A DNA stretch of 64,000 nucleotides, taken from the NCBI RefSeq assembly GCF_947539375.1, contig NZ_OX443569.1, positions 372,001 to 436,000 of the forward strand, given 5' to 3'. The notes under the pieces are model-generated. The model did not search any database and was not told the DNA's origin. It was given only the letters and a program-made list of their open reading frames with translations. Origin of the DNA: Lactobacillus isalae. Its GTDB lineage: Bacteria; Bacillota; Bacilli; Lactobacillales; Lactobacillaceae. Shown here in pieces: positions 44,718-54,156 of the stretch (position 1 is its first letter; each line of letters begins with the position of its first letter). A program made the position numbers and the translations under genes.

Positions 44718-44741
44718 TACTATTAAATCATCAACTTGTCC
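44695..44741 (+). promoter_or_regulatory. Promoter and conserved 5' element of the first oppA
   Basis: TTGTAT (44695-44700), 17-base spacer, TACTAT (44718-44723). Six bases later, at the predicted transcript start, lies ATCAACTTGTCC (44730-44741), followed after 8 bases by TGGAGGA (44750-44756). The same element with the same spacing precedes the second oppA. Confidence 0.55.
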
Positions 44742-44764
44742 CAAATAGATGGAGGAATATAACT

Positions 44765-46519
44765 ATGAAGAAAGCCAAACTATTTGGAAGTTTAACTTTA
44801 CTTTCTGGTGTTGCTTTAACATTAGCAGCATGTGGTAACAATTCAAATTCAAAAGTAGATAACCCAACTAAAAGCTTTAAAGAAGCTACTCCTAAGAAAG
44901 CTGTTAAAAAGGGCGGTACCGTTAGTGTAGCTCTTGAAACTGATACTCCAATTACTGGTGTATTTTTAAACGAACTTTCAGATACTCAAAATGACTCCGA
45001 TGCAATGGCTCCAGGTAACGAAGCATTATTTGATACTGATGATACTTATCAAATTAATGACAAGGGTCCTGCAACCTTAAAATTAGATAATAAAAATAAA
45101 ACAGCTACTATTACTGTTAAAAAAGGCGTTAAGTGGTCTGATGGTAAGCAAGTAACTGCTAAGGATATTGAATATTCTTACGAAATTATTGCTAATAAAG
45201 CTACGAAATCTTCTCGTTATACTGAATCACTTCAAAATATCGTTGGCTTAAGTGAATATCATGATGGAAAATCTAATACCATTTCAGGTATTGAAATGCC
45301 AGATGGTGAAAATGGTAGAACTGTAGTACTTCACTTTAAAGAAATGAAACCTGGTATGAAATTTAGTGGTAATGGTTACTTCTGGGAAACTGCAGCTCCA
45401 TACCACTACTTAAAGGATGTTCCATTTAATAAGTTACAATCCTCTGACCAAGTAAGAAAGAATCCGTTATTCTTTGGTCCTTACAAGATGAGTAAAGTGG
45501 TTCGTGGTCAAGCCGTAACCTTTGTACCTAACAAGTATTACTGGAGAGGTACTCCCAAGTTAGATAAAGTTACTATTCAAGTTTTGAATCCTAACTCTGC
45601 TTCTCAAGCTATTAAGAGTCACAAGTATGATATTGCTGGTGTTGTTAACTCTCAATGGAAGAATGTTGCTAATACTGACAATGTTAACTGGATCGCAAAT
45701 ATTCCATTGTCTTACAGCTACTTAGGCTTTAAAGTAGGTAAGTGGGATGCTGCAAAGGGCGAAAATGTAATGAACAAGGATGCCAAGATGAATAACAAGG
45801 CATTACGTCAAGCTATTGCATATGGTATGAATATCTCCGCTGTAACTAAGCGTTACACTAACGGTTTAACTTTCCATATTCCAACTTTAATTCCAGAACA
45901 ATTTGGTAAATATTACGACAAGAATGTTAAAGGCTATGACTACAATATCAAGAAGGGTAATGAAATTCTTGACAAGGCGGGATACAAGAAGAAGGGTAAG
46001 TACCGTGTACAACCAAATGGTAAGCCTTTAACTATTCGTTTAGCTGCGATGACTGGTAACTCTACTCAAGAACCAATCATTCAAAACTACATTCAACAAT
46101 GGAAGAAGTTAGGTTTGAATGTTAAGTTAACTGGTGGCCGTTTGATGGAAATGAACTCCTTCTACGACAAGGTTCAAAACGACTCTAAAGATGTTGATAT
46201 GTTCATGGGTGCATGGACATTATCATCAGAACCATCACCAAATGACTTGTACAGTGTAAAGGCTCCTTACAACTTCAGTCGTTTTGTAACTGCTAAGAAT
46301 ACTAAGCTGCTTCAAGAAATGGATTCTGAGAAAGCATTTAATACCAACTATCGTGTCAAGAAATTCCACGAATGGCAAAAGTATATGAATGATGAAGCTT
46401 ATGTTGTTCCTGTATCTAACAATTACAATGTGAATGCTGTTAACAGTAAAATTACTGGCTACTCATTGAAGCCTTCAGCAGCAAACAGCCTTTGGTACAA
46501 CGTTGGAATTGCTAAATAA
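44765..46519 (+). CDS. oppA: Oligopeptide-binding lipoprotein OppA (first copy)
   Basis: A 584-residue extracellular peptide-binding lipoprotein. It has a lipoprotein signal (residues 1-22) with lipobox LAAC and lipidated Cys23, an SBP_bac_5 fold (VKWSDGKQVTAKDIEYSYEII near 115-135) and a C-terminal region ending SLWYNVGIAK. The upstream in-frame ATG at 44702 lies before the promoter -10 and is rejected; the GGAGGA ribosome site fits 44765. Its neighbour at 46645-48405 is a tandem paralog, so the transporter likely uses two receptors with different peptide preferences. Confidence 0.95.
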   Translation: MKKAKLFGSLTLLSGVALTLAACGNNSNSKVDNPTKSFKEATPKKAVKKGGTVSVALETDTPITGVFLNELSDTQNDSDAMAPGNEALFDTDDTYQINDKGPATLKLDNKNKTATITVKKGVKWSDGKQVTAKDIEYSYEIIANKATKSSRYTESLQNIVGLSEYHDGKSNTISGIEMPDGENGRTVVLHFKEMKPGMKFSGNGYFWETAAPYHYLKDVPFNKLQSSDQVRKNPLFFGPYKMSKVVRGQAVTFVPNKYYWRGTPKLDKVTIQVLNPNSASQAIKSHKYDIAGVVNSQWKNVANTDNVNWIANIPLSYSYLGFKVGKWDAAKGENVMNKDAKMNNKALRQAIAYGMNISAVTKRYTNGLTFHIPTLIPEQFGKYYDKNVKGYDYNIKKGNEILDKAGYKKKGKYRVQPNGKPLTIRLAAMTGNSTQEPIIQNYIQQWKKLGLNVKLTGGRLMEMNSFYDKVQNDSKDVDMFMGAWTLSSEPSPNDLYSVKAPYNFSRFVTAKNTKLLQEMDSEKAFNTNYRVKKFHEWQKYMNDEAYVVPVSNNYNVNAVNSKITGYSLKPSAANSLWYNVGIAK

Positions 46520-46540
46520 TAATTTTATGAATTTTTCAGA

Positions 46541-46570
46541 AAAGATCGTCAATTATTGGCGATCTTTTTC
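46541..46570 (+). terminator. Terminator after the first oppA
   Basis: AAAGATCG and CGATCTTT arms, with a further short CAAT/ATTG pair inside, followed by TTTTTC. Confidence 0.75.
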
Positions 46571-46575
46571 GTGAT

Positions 46576-46622
46576 TTGTTTTAATTATTTTCAGTGCTAA
46601 AATTAAATATATCAACTTGTCC
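46576..46622 (+). promoter_or_regulatory. Promoter and conserved 5' element of the second oppA
   Basis: TTGTTT (46576-46581), 16-base spacer, TAAAAT (46598-46603), then ATCAACTTGTCC at 46611-46622 and TGGAGGA at 46631-46637. The 12-base element and its 8-base distance to the ribosome site equal those of the first oppA. Confidence 0.6.
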
Positions 46623-46644
46623 AATGTTATTGGAGGAAAATCTA

Positions 46645-48405
46645 ATGAAGAAAGGCAAATTAATTAGCACATTAACTTTGCTTTCAGGCGTAGCTTTAAC
46701 GCTAGCAGCTTGTGGTAATAATAGCAATAATAACAATAGTCATCCTAACTTTAAGGAGTCTACTCCTAAGAAAACCATTAAAGATGGTGGTAGCGTTAGT
46801 GTTGCTGTAGTTACTGATACACCTTTTACTGGTATTTTTAACGATGAATTATCAACTAATAATACAGACTCAGAAGTTATGCAATATGGTGATGAATCAT
46901 TGTTTGCTACGAATGATACTTATAAGTATGTTAAGGGCGGAGCTGCTGATATTAAAATTAATAAGAATGCAAAAACTGCAACTATTACAATTAATCCTAA
47001 AGTTAAATGGTCAGATGGTCAGCCACTAGTTGCTAAAGATTATGAATATGCCTATGAAATTATTGCTAATAAGGCAACTCATTCTCAACGCTACACTTCA
47101 AGTTTAGCTGAACTTGAAGGATTACAAGAATATCATGATGGAAAATCTGATACTATTTCTGGTATTGAAATGCCAGATGGTGAAAATGGACGTACCGTGG
47201 TACTTCACTTTAAAGAAATGAAGCCCGGTATGAACCAAAGTGGTAACGGTTATATTTGGGAAGCAGCAGCTCCTTACCATTACTTAAAAGATGTTCCGTT
47301 TGATAAACTTATCTCAAGTAATAAGATCCGTAAGAATCCATTATTCTATGGTCCTTACAAAGTAAACAAGGTAGTTCGTGGACAATCTGTTTCATGGGTT
47401 CCAAATAAGTATTACTACAAGGGTAAACCACACTTAAATAAGATTACTGCTTCTGTAATTACACCTGCTTCAGTTGCTCAATCAATTAAGAGCAATAAGT
47501 TTGATGTAACTCAAGTAAGTAACTCACAGTGGCCAAATATCAAGGGAACTAAAGGAGTTAACTTTATTGCTAACATTCCACTTTCATATAGTTACTTGGG
47601 CTTTAAAGTTGGTAAATGGGATGCTGCAAAAGGCGAAAACGTAATGAATAAAGATGCTAAGATGAACAATAAATCATTACGTCAAGCTATTGCTTATGGT
47701 ATGAATGTTGACCAAGTTTATAAGAGATATTCATATGGTCTGTCATTTAGAATTCCAACTTTGATTCCAAAGCAATTTGGAGATTACTTCGATAAAAATG
47801 TTAAAGGCTACACTTATAACATTAAGAAGGGTAATGAATTACTTGATAAAGCTGGCTATAAGAAGAAGGGTACTTATCGTGTACAACCAAATGGTAAACC
47901 TTTAACTATTCGTTTGGCTGCTATGACAGGTAGCAAGGTTCAAGAGCCAATCATTCAAAACTATATCCAGCAGTGGAAGAAGATGGGCTTAAACGTTAAA
48001 TTAACTAGCGGTCGTTTAATGGAAATGAACTCCTTCTACGATAAGGTTCAAAATGATTCTAAAGACGTGGATATGTTTATTGGAGCATGGTCACTTTCAT
48101 CAGAACCTTCACCGCAAGATTTGTACGGTGCTAAAGCTCCATTTAACTACAGTAGATTTGTAACTAAAGAAAACACTGATTTGTTAAATGACATTGATTC
48201 CCAAAAGGCATTTAATAATAGCTACAGAGTTAAGAAGTTCCACCAATGGCAAGCATATATGGACAAAGAAGCTTATGTAGTTCCAGTTGCAAATAGTTAC
48301 AATATTTATGCTATTAACAATAAGTTGACTGGTTACTCGTTAGCTCCATCTAAGAGTATGGGTGGTGGATTCCCTAACTGGTACTATGTTGGTTATGCAA
48401 AATAA
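46645..48405 (+). CDS. oppA: Oligopeptide-binding lipoprotein OppA (second copy)
   Basis: A 586-residue paralog of the preceding gene with the same lipobox (LAAC, Cys23) and fold. Long stretches are identical in protein (for example the IANIPLSYSYLGFKVGKWDA region) while the DNA differs at many third codon positions. The N-terminal spacer after the Cys is Asn-rich (GNNSNNNNSHPN). The C-terminal end differs (GGGFPNWYYVGYAK). It has its own promoter and terminators on both sides, so the two receptors can be regulated separately. Confidence 0.95.
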   Translation: MKKGKLISTLTLLSGVALTLAACGNNSNNNNSHPNFKESTPKKTIKDGGSVSVAVVTDTPFTGIFNDELSTNNTDSEVMQYGDESLFATNDTYKYVKGGAADIKINKNAKTATITINPKVKWSDGQPLVAKDYEYAYEIIANKATHSQRYTSSLAELEGLQEYHDGKSDTISGIEMPDGENGRTVVLHFKEMKPGMNQSGNGYIWEAAAPYHYLKDVPFDKLISSNKIRKNPLFYGPYKVNKVVRGQSVSWVPNKYYYKGKPHLNKITASVITPASVAQSIKSNKFDVTQVSNSQWPNIKGTKGVNFIANIPLSYSYLGFKVGKWDAAKGENVMNKDAKMNNKSLRQAIAYGMNVDQVYKRYSYGLSFRIPTLIPKQFGDYFDKNVKGYTYNIKKGNELLDKAGYKKKGTYRVQPNGKPLTIRLAAMTGSKVQEPIIQNYIQQWKKMGLNVKLTSGRLMEMNSFYDKVQNDSKDVDMFIGAWSLSSEPSPQDLYGAKAPFNYSRFVTKENTDLLNDIDSQKAFNNSYRVKKFHQWQAYMDKEAYVVPVANSYNIYAINNKLTGYSLAPSKSMGGGFPNWYYVGYAK

Positions 48406-48417
48406 ATAAAAACTTTT

Positions 48418-48451
48418 TAAAGTGCGATTTCATAGTAGGTCGCACTTTTTC
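48418..48451 (+). terminator. Terminator after the second oppA
   Basis: AAAGTGCGA and TCGCACTTT arms (48419-48427, 48440-48448), 12-base loop, T tail. Confidence 0.85.
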
Positions 48452-48512
48452 TTTATCTTTTTTTAATGGCAGAAAATAGGTATAATTAAAGGGTTAAAGA
48501 AAGGAAGCAACT

Positions 48513-49193
48513 ATGGTTTCAGTAGCTTTTAAAAAGAATTTAAAAGAAAAATATGGAATAAAATTTAATAATGAAAAATTACTTGAAGATGCATTTACTC
48601 ATTCTTCTTACGCAAATGAACATCCCGGAAGAAAAGACTATGAAAAACTAGAGTTTTTGGGGGATGCTGTTCTTGAATTAGCAGTTTCAGATTATTTATA
48701 CCGTCATTTTCCAAGATTAAACGAAGGTGAATTAACGAGAATGCGTTCAAATATTGTTAGAACAGAAGGATTTTCTGAGTTTGCGATTGAATGCGGATTT
48801 CCAGCAGAAATTAATCTTGGTAAGGGAGAAGAAAAAGCTGGTGCTAGAAAAAGAAAAACACTTCTTGAAGATGTATTTGAAGCCTTCAACGGCGCTCTCT
48901 TCTTAGATCAAGGGATGCCAGCTGTACAGCACTTCTTGCATTTAACGGTTTATCCTTTAATTGCTGAAGGTGACTTTAATGCTTCACGTGACTATAAGAC
49001 TGAACTTCAAGAGCGTTTACAAGTAAATGGACCAGTTAAGATTGAATATCAAGTAATAGCTGAGGATGAATCAAAGCCATCCTTTAAAGTTCAGTTGCTA
49101 GTAAACGGGCAAAAAGTTTCTGAAGGTCAAGGACGTAATAAAAAGGCTGCCGAGCAGCAAGCAGCTCAAGCAGCATTAGATAAAAATAAATAA
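48513..49193 (+). CDS. rnc: Ribonuclease III
   Basis: A 226-residue double-strand-specific RNase that processes rRNA precursors. The catalytic signature LEFLGDAVLELAVSDYL is near residues 47-63. Acidic residues in LLEDVFEAFNGALFLD near 116-131 complete the site. A dsRNA-binding domain occupies about 155-225. A TATAAT lies at 48481-48486, 26 bases before the ATG. It is followed by smc and ftsY as in Bacillus. Confidence 0.97.
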   Translation: MVSVAFKKNLKEKYGIKFNNEKLLEDAFTHSSYANEHPGRKDYEKLEFLGDAVLELAVSDYLYRHFPRLNEGELTRMRSNIVRTEGFSEFAIECGFPAEINLGKGEEKAGARKRKTLLEDVFEAFNGALFLDQGMPAVQHFLHLTVYPLIAEGDFNASRDYKTELQERLQVNGPVKIEYQVIAEDESKPSFKVQLLVNGQKVSEGQGRNKKAAEQQAAQAALDKNK

Positions 49194-49207
49194 GAAAAGG
49201 TGAGTCT

Positions 49208-52200
49208 GTGCCACTACAACAATTAGTTTTAAATGGTTTTAAGTCTTTTGCTGATAAGACGACAATTAGATTTAATAATGGTATTACGGGAATCGTTGGC
49301 CCAAATGGTAGTGGAAAAAGTAACATTACTGAAGCAATTCGCTGGGTAATGGGTGAAGGTTCTGCCAAGTCCTTACGTGGTGAAAATATGAAGGATGTTA
49401 TTTTCGCTGGTAGTCAAATGCGTGCGCCGATGAATCATGCAGAAGTTGAGTTGGTTTTTGATAATCGTGACCACCAACTAGCTTCTGATGATGAGGAAGT
49501 TGTCGTAACAAGAAAAATTTTGCGTAACGGCGAAAGTGACTATCTTTTAAACCACCATCCTGTAAGATTAAAAGATGTTCGTACACTTTTTATAGAATCA
49601 GGGATGTCATCAGACAGCTTGGGCATTATTTCTCAGGGAAAAGTTGATGAAATTCTTAATTCTAAACCGCAGCAACGACGCGGAATTTTTGAAGAAGCTG
49701 CGGGTGTGCTTCATTTTAAGCAACAAAAGGAAATAGCCTTAAAGCAGTTAGACAAGACCAATGCGAACTTAATTAGAATTAATGATCTAGTTAAAGAATT
49801 GGAAGGTAGAATTGAGCCTCTCCATGAGCAAAGTTCTTTAGCGAAGGAATATAAATTTCAAAAAGATCAGCTTGATCATAAGCTTAAGCAACTCTTAGGT
49901 TTAGAAATTGAAAGCTTAAATGAAGAGAAAAAAGCTGTCGCTAAAAAAGCAGCTGCTAATCAAGATATTCTTAATAAGCTGGATGATGAAGTTAAGCAGT
50001 CTCAAGCTGATTTAGAAGAAAAACGTAAGCAGTCAAATGAGCGTCATGCTGAAAAAGACGAAAAACAGCAAGAATTGCTATCTTTAACGCAAAAGATTGC
50101 TGGCTTGACTACTGATCTTCAAATGCATCAGCAGTCTCGAGAATATGATGTTGCTACGCAAAAAGAATATAAGACTCAAGCTGATGAGTTGAAAGAACGT
50201 CAAAAACTATTATTAGATCAACTTGACACTAATCAAAAAGATTTGACTAGTCAGAATAAAGTTCTTGCAGAATTTTTGAAAAAGCAAAAGAATTTAAAGC
50301 AAGAATTAAAACAAGGTCCAGAACAATTAAATAATCAACTTGAAAAGGTCCGCTCTGATTATATTCAAACCTTGCAGGATCAAACTAGCAATAATAATGA
50401 GATTGTTTATTTAAAAAACGAGCTAACTCGAAGTCAAAAATCAAGTGACAATCGACAACAAGAAGTTGAAGGACAGTTAGCAGATGCAGAACAAGTTCTA
50501 GCTGAGTTGAAAAAACAAGGACATGATCTTGTTTTAAAGAGAAAACAATTAAATGAAGAAATCTCAAGTCTTGATCAAAAAATTGCTCAAGAAAGTAATC
50601 TTAAGGATCAAAATGAGCAATCTTACTTAAGAGTCAGAAATAATTTACAACAAATTTCTGCTCAAGTAGAAGGTCTAAGGAGAATTAGAGATCGGCATGA
50701 AGGTTACTACTATGGCGTTAAGTACGTTTTAAACCATCAAAGTGATTTTCATGGAATTGTTGGTGTTATTGGTGAGTTAATTTCGTTCCCAGCCGAATTA
50801 GAAGCTGCTTTGTCGACTGCTCTAGGCGGAGGAGTACAAGATTTAGTAACAATTGATCAAAATAGTGCTAGGGATGCAATTAATTTATTAAAGCGAACTC
50901 GTACAGGTCGAGCTACTTTTTTACCGCTTGATGGATTACGTCATAATGAAATAGCTAGTTCTACCTTGAAGTCACTTCAAAGTATTGAAGGCTTTAAAGG
51001 CGTAGCAGCAGATTTAGTAACTGCCAAGACTGACGTTGACATTTCTAACGCAATTTCGTATCTTTTGGGAAATGTTTTAGTAGTTGATACGATTGATACA
51101 GCTTTGCGAGTACAACGCAGAATTGGTCGTTATTACCGGATTGTTACCTTAGACGGGGATATTATTAGCCCTGGTGGAAGTATGACAGGTGGAACAAGAA
51201 ATACAAGAAATAATTCTCCACTTGCAACTAATGCCGAAATTGATAAACTCACTGCTCAAATCAAGACTGGAAAAAAAGAATTTGATAAGCTGCAGACTGC
51301 GTTAAATGAGTTAAATCAGAAATTAGCTGACTTACAAGCTGATTTAGAAACTAAAAATAATGAATTAACTTCTTTGAATCAAAAGATTAGTGAACAGGCT
51401 ATCAAGTATGAAAACGAAGAAAAAGAAGTAAAGCGTTTGACTCAGTTAAATGATTTGCAGCAAAAAGCTCAGTTAGAAAAGAAGCAGGAAGAGGCTGAAC
51501 TTACTGGACGTCTTGAAAAAGAGCAATCTAAGAAAGATAAGCTAGAAAAGCTTGCTCAAGAACAAAGAGCTAAAATGGATCAATTAAAGACCGATTTAGC
51601 TGATTTTGATGAAGCTTACCAAAAATTGCAAACTGAATTAAGTAACTTGAATTCTGATTTGGCTGTAGTGAAAAATAAACTTGAAAATATTAACGCGAAA
51701 AAGGCTGAATTAGAAGAACAGCTATCAAATACAAATTCTAGACTTAAGGATATTGACGAAAAGATTAAGGCACTTACCTTATCTCAAAATGGACAAAGTG
51801 AATCTGAAATCGAAGAGCAAGTTGCTGAGTTAAGTAAGCAGAAAAAGGAAATGCAAGATGCATTAGCCGAAATAAATAAGGATTTAGGTAAATTTGATGC
51901 TCAAATAAATAATCTTGATCAGGTAGCAACTAGAAACTATAATTTACGCAAAAATACAGCTGCTGAACAAGAGGAATATTCTGCTAAACTTGGAGAATTG
52001 AAATCTCAAATTAATCAAAAACTTGGTACTTTGAGTGAAGAATATTCATTAACTTTTGAAGCAGCCTTGCAATTGTCTAAAGGCCAAAATACAACTGAAT
52101 TGCGCAAAAAGTTAGAGCGTGAAGTTCACTTACATAAGATGTCTCTTGCAGATATCGGAGAAGTAAACTTAAATTCTATTGAAGAATATGAAGACGTAAA

Positions 52201-52768
52201 AACTCGTTATGATTTCTTGAATGGACAGCAGACTGACTTATTAAATGCTAGAAAAGATATTGAAGAATCAATGTCTAAACTTGATGATGAAGTGAAGAGT
52301 CGTTTTAGTGCAACTTTCCATCAGATAGAAAAGAGCTTTGCTAAGATCTTTCCGATTATGTTTGATGGTGGACATGCAAGATTAGAGTTAACCGATCCAA
52401 AGAACTTGCTTGAAACTGGAATTGAAATTATTGCTCAGCCGCCTGGTAAGAAATCGCAAAAATTAACTCTTCTCTCAGGTGGTGAAAGAGCGTTAACTGC
52501 AATTACTTTGCTATTCGCAATGCTTCAAGTTAATCCAGTTCCGTTTTGTATTTTGGATGAGGTAGAGGCCGCTTTAGATGAAACTAATGTTGACCGTTTT
52601 GCACAATTTTTAAATCACTATGACATGAAAACGCAATTTATTGTTATTACTCACCGTCGCGGAACAATGCAAAAAGCAGATAATTTATATGGAATTGTAA
52701 TGCAAGAATCTGGAATTTCGAAAGTTTTATCTGTATCGTTGAATGAAATTAAGAAAGAAGTGAATTAG
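49208..52768 (+). CDS. smc: Chromosome segregation protein SMC
   Basis: A 1186-residue condensin ATPase. Walker A GPNGSGKSNITEAI is near residue 32. Long coiled coils flank a hinge at about 510-640 (HGIVGVIGELISFPAELEAAL), and the C-terminal head has the signature LLSGGERALTAITLL near 1092 and Walker B FCILDEVEAALDE near 1118. It organises and resolves sister chromosomes with ScpAB. GTG start behind AAAAGGTGAG. Two bases separate it from ftsY. Confidence 0.97.
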   Translation: MPLQQLVLNGFKSFADKTTIRFNNGITGIVGPNGSGKSNITEAIRWVMGEGSAKSLRGENMKDVIFAGSQMRAPMNHAEVELVFDNRDHQLASDDEEVVVTRKILRNGESDYLLNHHPVRLKDVRTLFIESGMSSDSLGIISQGKVDEILNSKPQQRRGIFEEAAGVLHFKQQKEIALKQLDKTNANLIRINDLVKELEGRIEPLHEQSSLAKEYKFQKDQLDHKLKQLLGLEIESLNEEKKAVAKKAAANQDILNKLDDEVKQSQADLEEKRKQSNERHAEKDEKQQELLSLTQKIAGLTTDLQMHQQSREYDVATQKEYKTQADELKERQKLLLDQLDTNQKDLTSQNKVLAEFLKKQKNLKQELKQGPEQLNNQLEKVRSDYIQTLQDQTSNNNEIVYLKNELTRSQKSSDNRQQEVEGQLADAEQVLAELKKQGHDLVLKRKQLNEEISSLDQKIAQESNLKDQNEQSYLRVRNNLQQISAQVEGLRRIRDRHEGYYYGVKYVLNHQSDFHGIVGVIGELISFPAELEAALSTALGGGVQDLVTIDQNSARDAINLLKRTRTGRATFLPLDGLRHNEIASSTLKSLQSIEGFKGVAADLVTAKTDVDISNAISYLLGNVLVVDTIDTALRVQRRIGRYYRIVTLDGDIISPGGSMTGGTRNTRNNSPLATNAEIDKLTAQIKTGKKEFDKLQTALNELNQKLADLQADLETKNNELTSLNQKISEQAIKYENEEKEVKRLTQLNDLQQKAQLEKKQEEAELTGRLEKEQSKKDKLEKLAQEQRAKMDQLKTDLADFDEAYQKLQTELSNLNSDLAVVKNKLENINAKKAELEEQLSNTNSRLKDIDEKIKALTLSQNGQSESEIEEQVAELSKQKKEMQDALAEINKDLGKFDAQINNLDQVATRNYNLRKNTAAEQEEYSAKLGELKSQINQKLGTLSEEYSLTFEAALQLSKGQNTTELRKKLEREVHLHKMSLADIGEVNLNSIEEYEDVKTRYDFLNGQQTDLLNARKDIEESMSKLDDEVKSRFSATFHQIEKSFAKIFPIMFDGGHARLELTDPKNLLETGIEIIAQPPGKKSQKLTLLSGGERALTAITLLFAMLQVNPVPFCILDEVEAALDETNVDRFAQFLNHYDMKTQFIVITHRRGTMQKADNLYGIVMQESGISKVLSVSLNEIKKEVN

Positions 52769-52770
52769 TA

Positions 52771-54117
52771 GTGGGATTATTTGATAAAATCAAGAAATCT
52801 CTTTTTGGTCATAAAGACGAAGATCAAGAAGAAAAAGATGAAAATACAGCTGTTGAAGAATCTACTGAAGAAGATCAAAATTCTGAGACAAATATTGAAA
52901 CTGAAGACACAAATGATGAGGCAGAAACTGATCTAACAGATTCAGAAGAAGCTAGCGAAGCTGAAGAAAAAGATAATTCTAATGAAACACCAGGGTGGAA
53001 TGATGCTGGTAGTGCTTTTGAAGAAATTCAAAATGAAGTAGAAGAAAAAACAACTAAATCTGAACTCGAAAATGATCAGCCTGAAGAAGAGCAAGTGGAA
53101 GACCATACTTCTCAAGAAGAAACTGAAGAAGAGGAGAAAGTAGAAGAATCTACTGAAACAGATTCAGAAGAAAGCTCAGACGAAGACGAGCAAGAGCGCT
53201 ATGATAAGGGCTTAGAGAAGACTAACCATTCATTCGGTGCCCGTTTGAATGCATTTTTTGCTAAGTTTAGAACAGTCGATGAGGACTTTTTTGATGATCT
53301 TGAAGACTTGTTAATTGAGTCAGATGTTGGCTTTGAAACTGCTGAACAATTGACTGATTCTTTGAGGGATGAAGCGAAACTTCAAAATGCAAAAAGTCAC
53401 GACGCCTTAAAACAGGTCATTGTCGAAAAACTAGTTGATATTTATGATAAAGGCGGCGAAGGTAAGGATTCAAAATTAGCAGATGATCCGAACGAAAAAC
53501 CCAATGTTTACTTGTTTGTTGGAGTTAACGGTGCAGGTAAAACCACGACAATTGGTAAATTAGCTAAGCGAATCAAAGATTCAGGCAAGTCTGTTATGAT
53601 GGTAGCTGCTGATACCTTTAGAGCTGGGGCTGTAGAGCAACTAGTTGAATGGGGCAGACGTGATGGTGTTGAAGTAGTAACTGGTCCTGAAAAAGCTGAT
53701 CCAGCTTCTGTAGTTTACGATGGTGTTAAAAAGGCTAAGGATAGAGGAATTGATTTCCTATTAGTTGATACTGCTGGTCGTCTTCAAAACAAAGTAAACT
53801 TAATGAGCGAGCTTGATAAGATTAAGCGTACAATAAAGAAAATTTTGCCAGATCAACCTAATGAAGTTCTTTTAGTTCTTGATGGTTCAACTGGTCAAAA
53901 TGCTTTACTTCAGGCAAAGGATTTCGATAAAACTACTAAGCTTACAGGATTAGTTTTAACTAAACTTGATGGCTCCTCTAAAGGTGGAGTGGTTTTAGCA
54001 ATTAGAAATGAAATGGATTTGCCAGTTAAGTTAGTCGGTTTGGGAGAAAAAGTTGATGATTTAGCAAACTTTGATGCAGAAAAATTTGCAATCGGTCTCT
54101 TCCAAGGATTAATCTAA
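52771..54117 (+). CDS. ftsY: Signal recognition particle receptor FtsY
   Basis: A 448-residue GTPase receiving SRP-ribosome complexes at the membrane. The first ~145 residues are a highly acidic, low-complexity region (Glu/Asp/Ser/Thr). The NG domain follows: G1 GVNGAGKTTTIGKLAKR near 250, ADTFRAGAVEQL, DTAGRLQNK and LTKLDGSSKGG near 402. GTG start. The acidic N-terminus is longer than in B. subtilis FtsY and resembles the A domain of E. coli FtsY in composition. Confidence 0.95.
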   Translation: MGLFDKIKKSLFGHKDEDQEEKDENTAVEESTEEDQNSETNIETEDTNDEAETDLTDSEEASEAEEKDNSNETPGWNDAGSAFEEIQNEVEEKTTKSELENDQPEEEQVEDHTSQEETEEEEKVEESTETDSEESSDEDEQERYDKGLEKTNHSFGARLNAFFAKFRTVDEDFFDDLEDLLIESDVGFETAEQLTDSLRDEAKLQNAKSHDALKQVIVEKLVDIYDKGGEGKDSKLADDPNEKPNVYLFVGVNGAGKTTTIGKLAKRIKDSGKSVMMVAADTFRAGAVEQLVEWGRRDGVEVVTGPEKADPASVVYDGVKKAKDRGIDFLLVDTAGRLQNKVNLMSELDKIKRTIKKILPDQPNEVLLVLDGSTGQNALLQAKDFDKTTKLTGLVLTKLDGSSKGGVVLAIRNEMDLPVKLVGLGEKVDDLANFDAEKFAIGLFQGLI

Positions 54118-54156
54118 TAATAGGTGAAGCTACAAGTAATATAAAAGGAGTAAATA

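Noticed and set aside
44702-44764. Upstream in-frame start for the first oppA
   Set aside because: It lies upstream of the -10 box and would bury the lipoprotein signal behind 21 residues.
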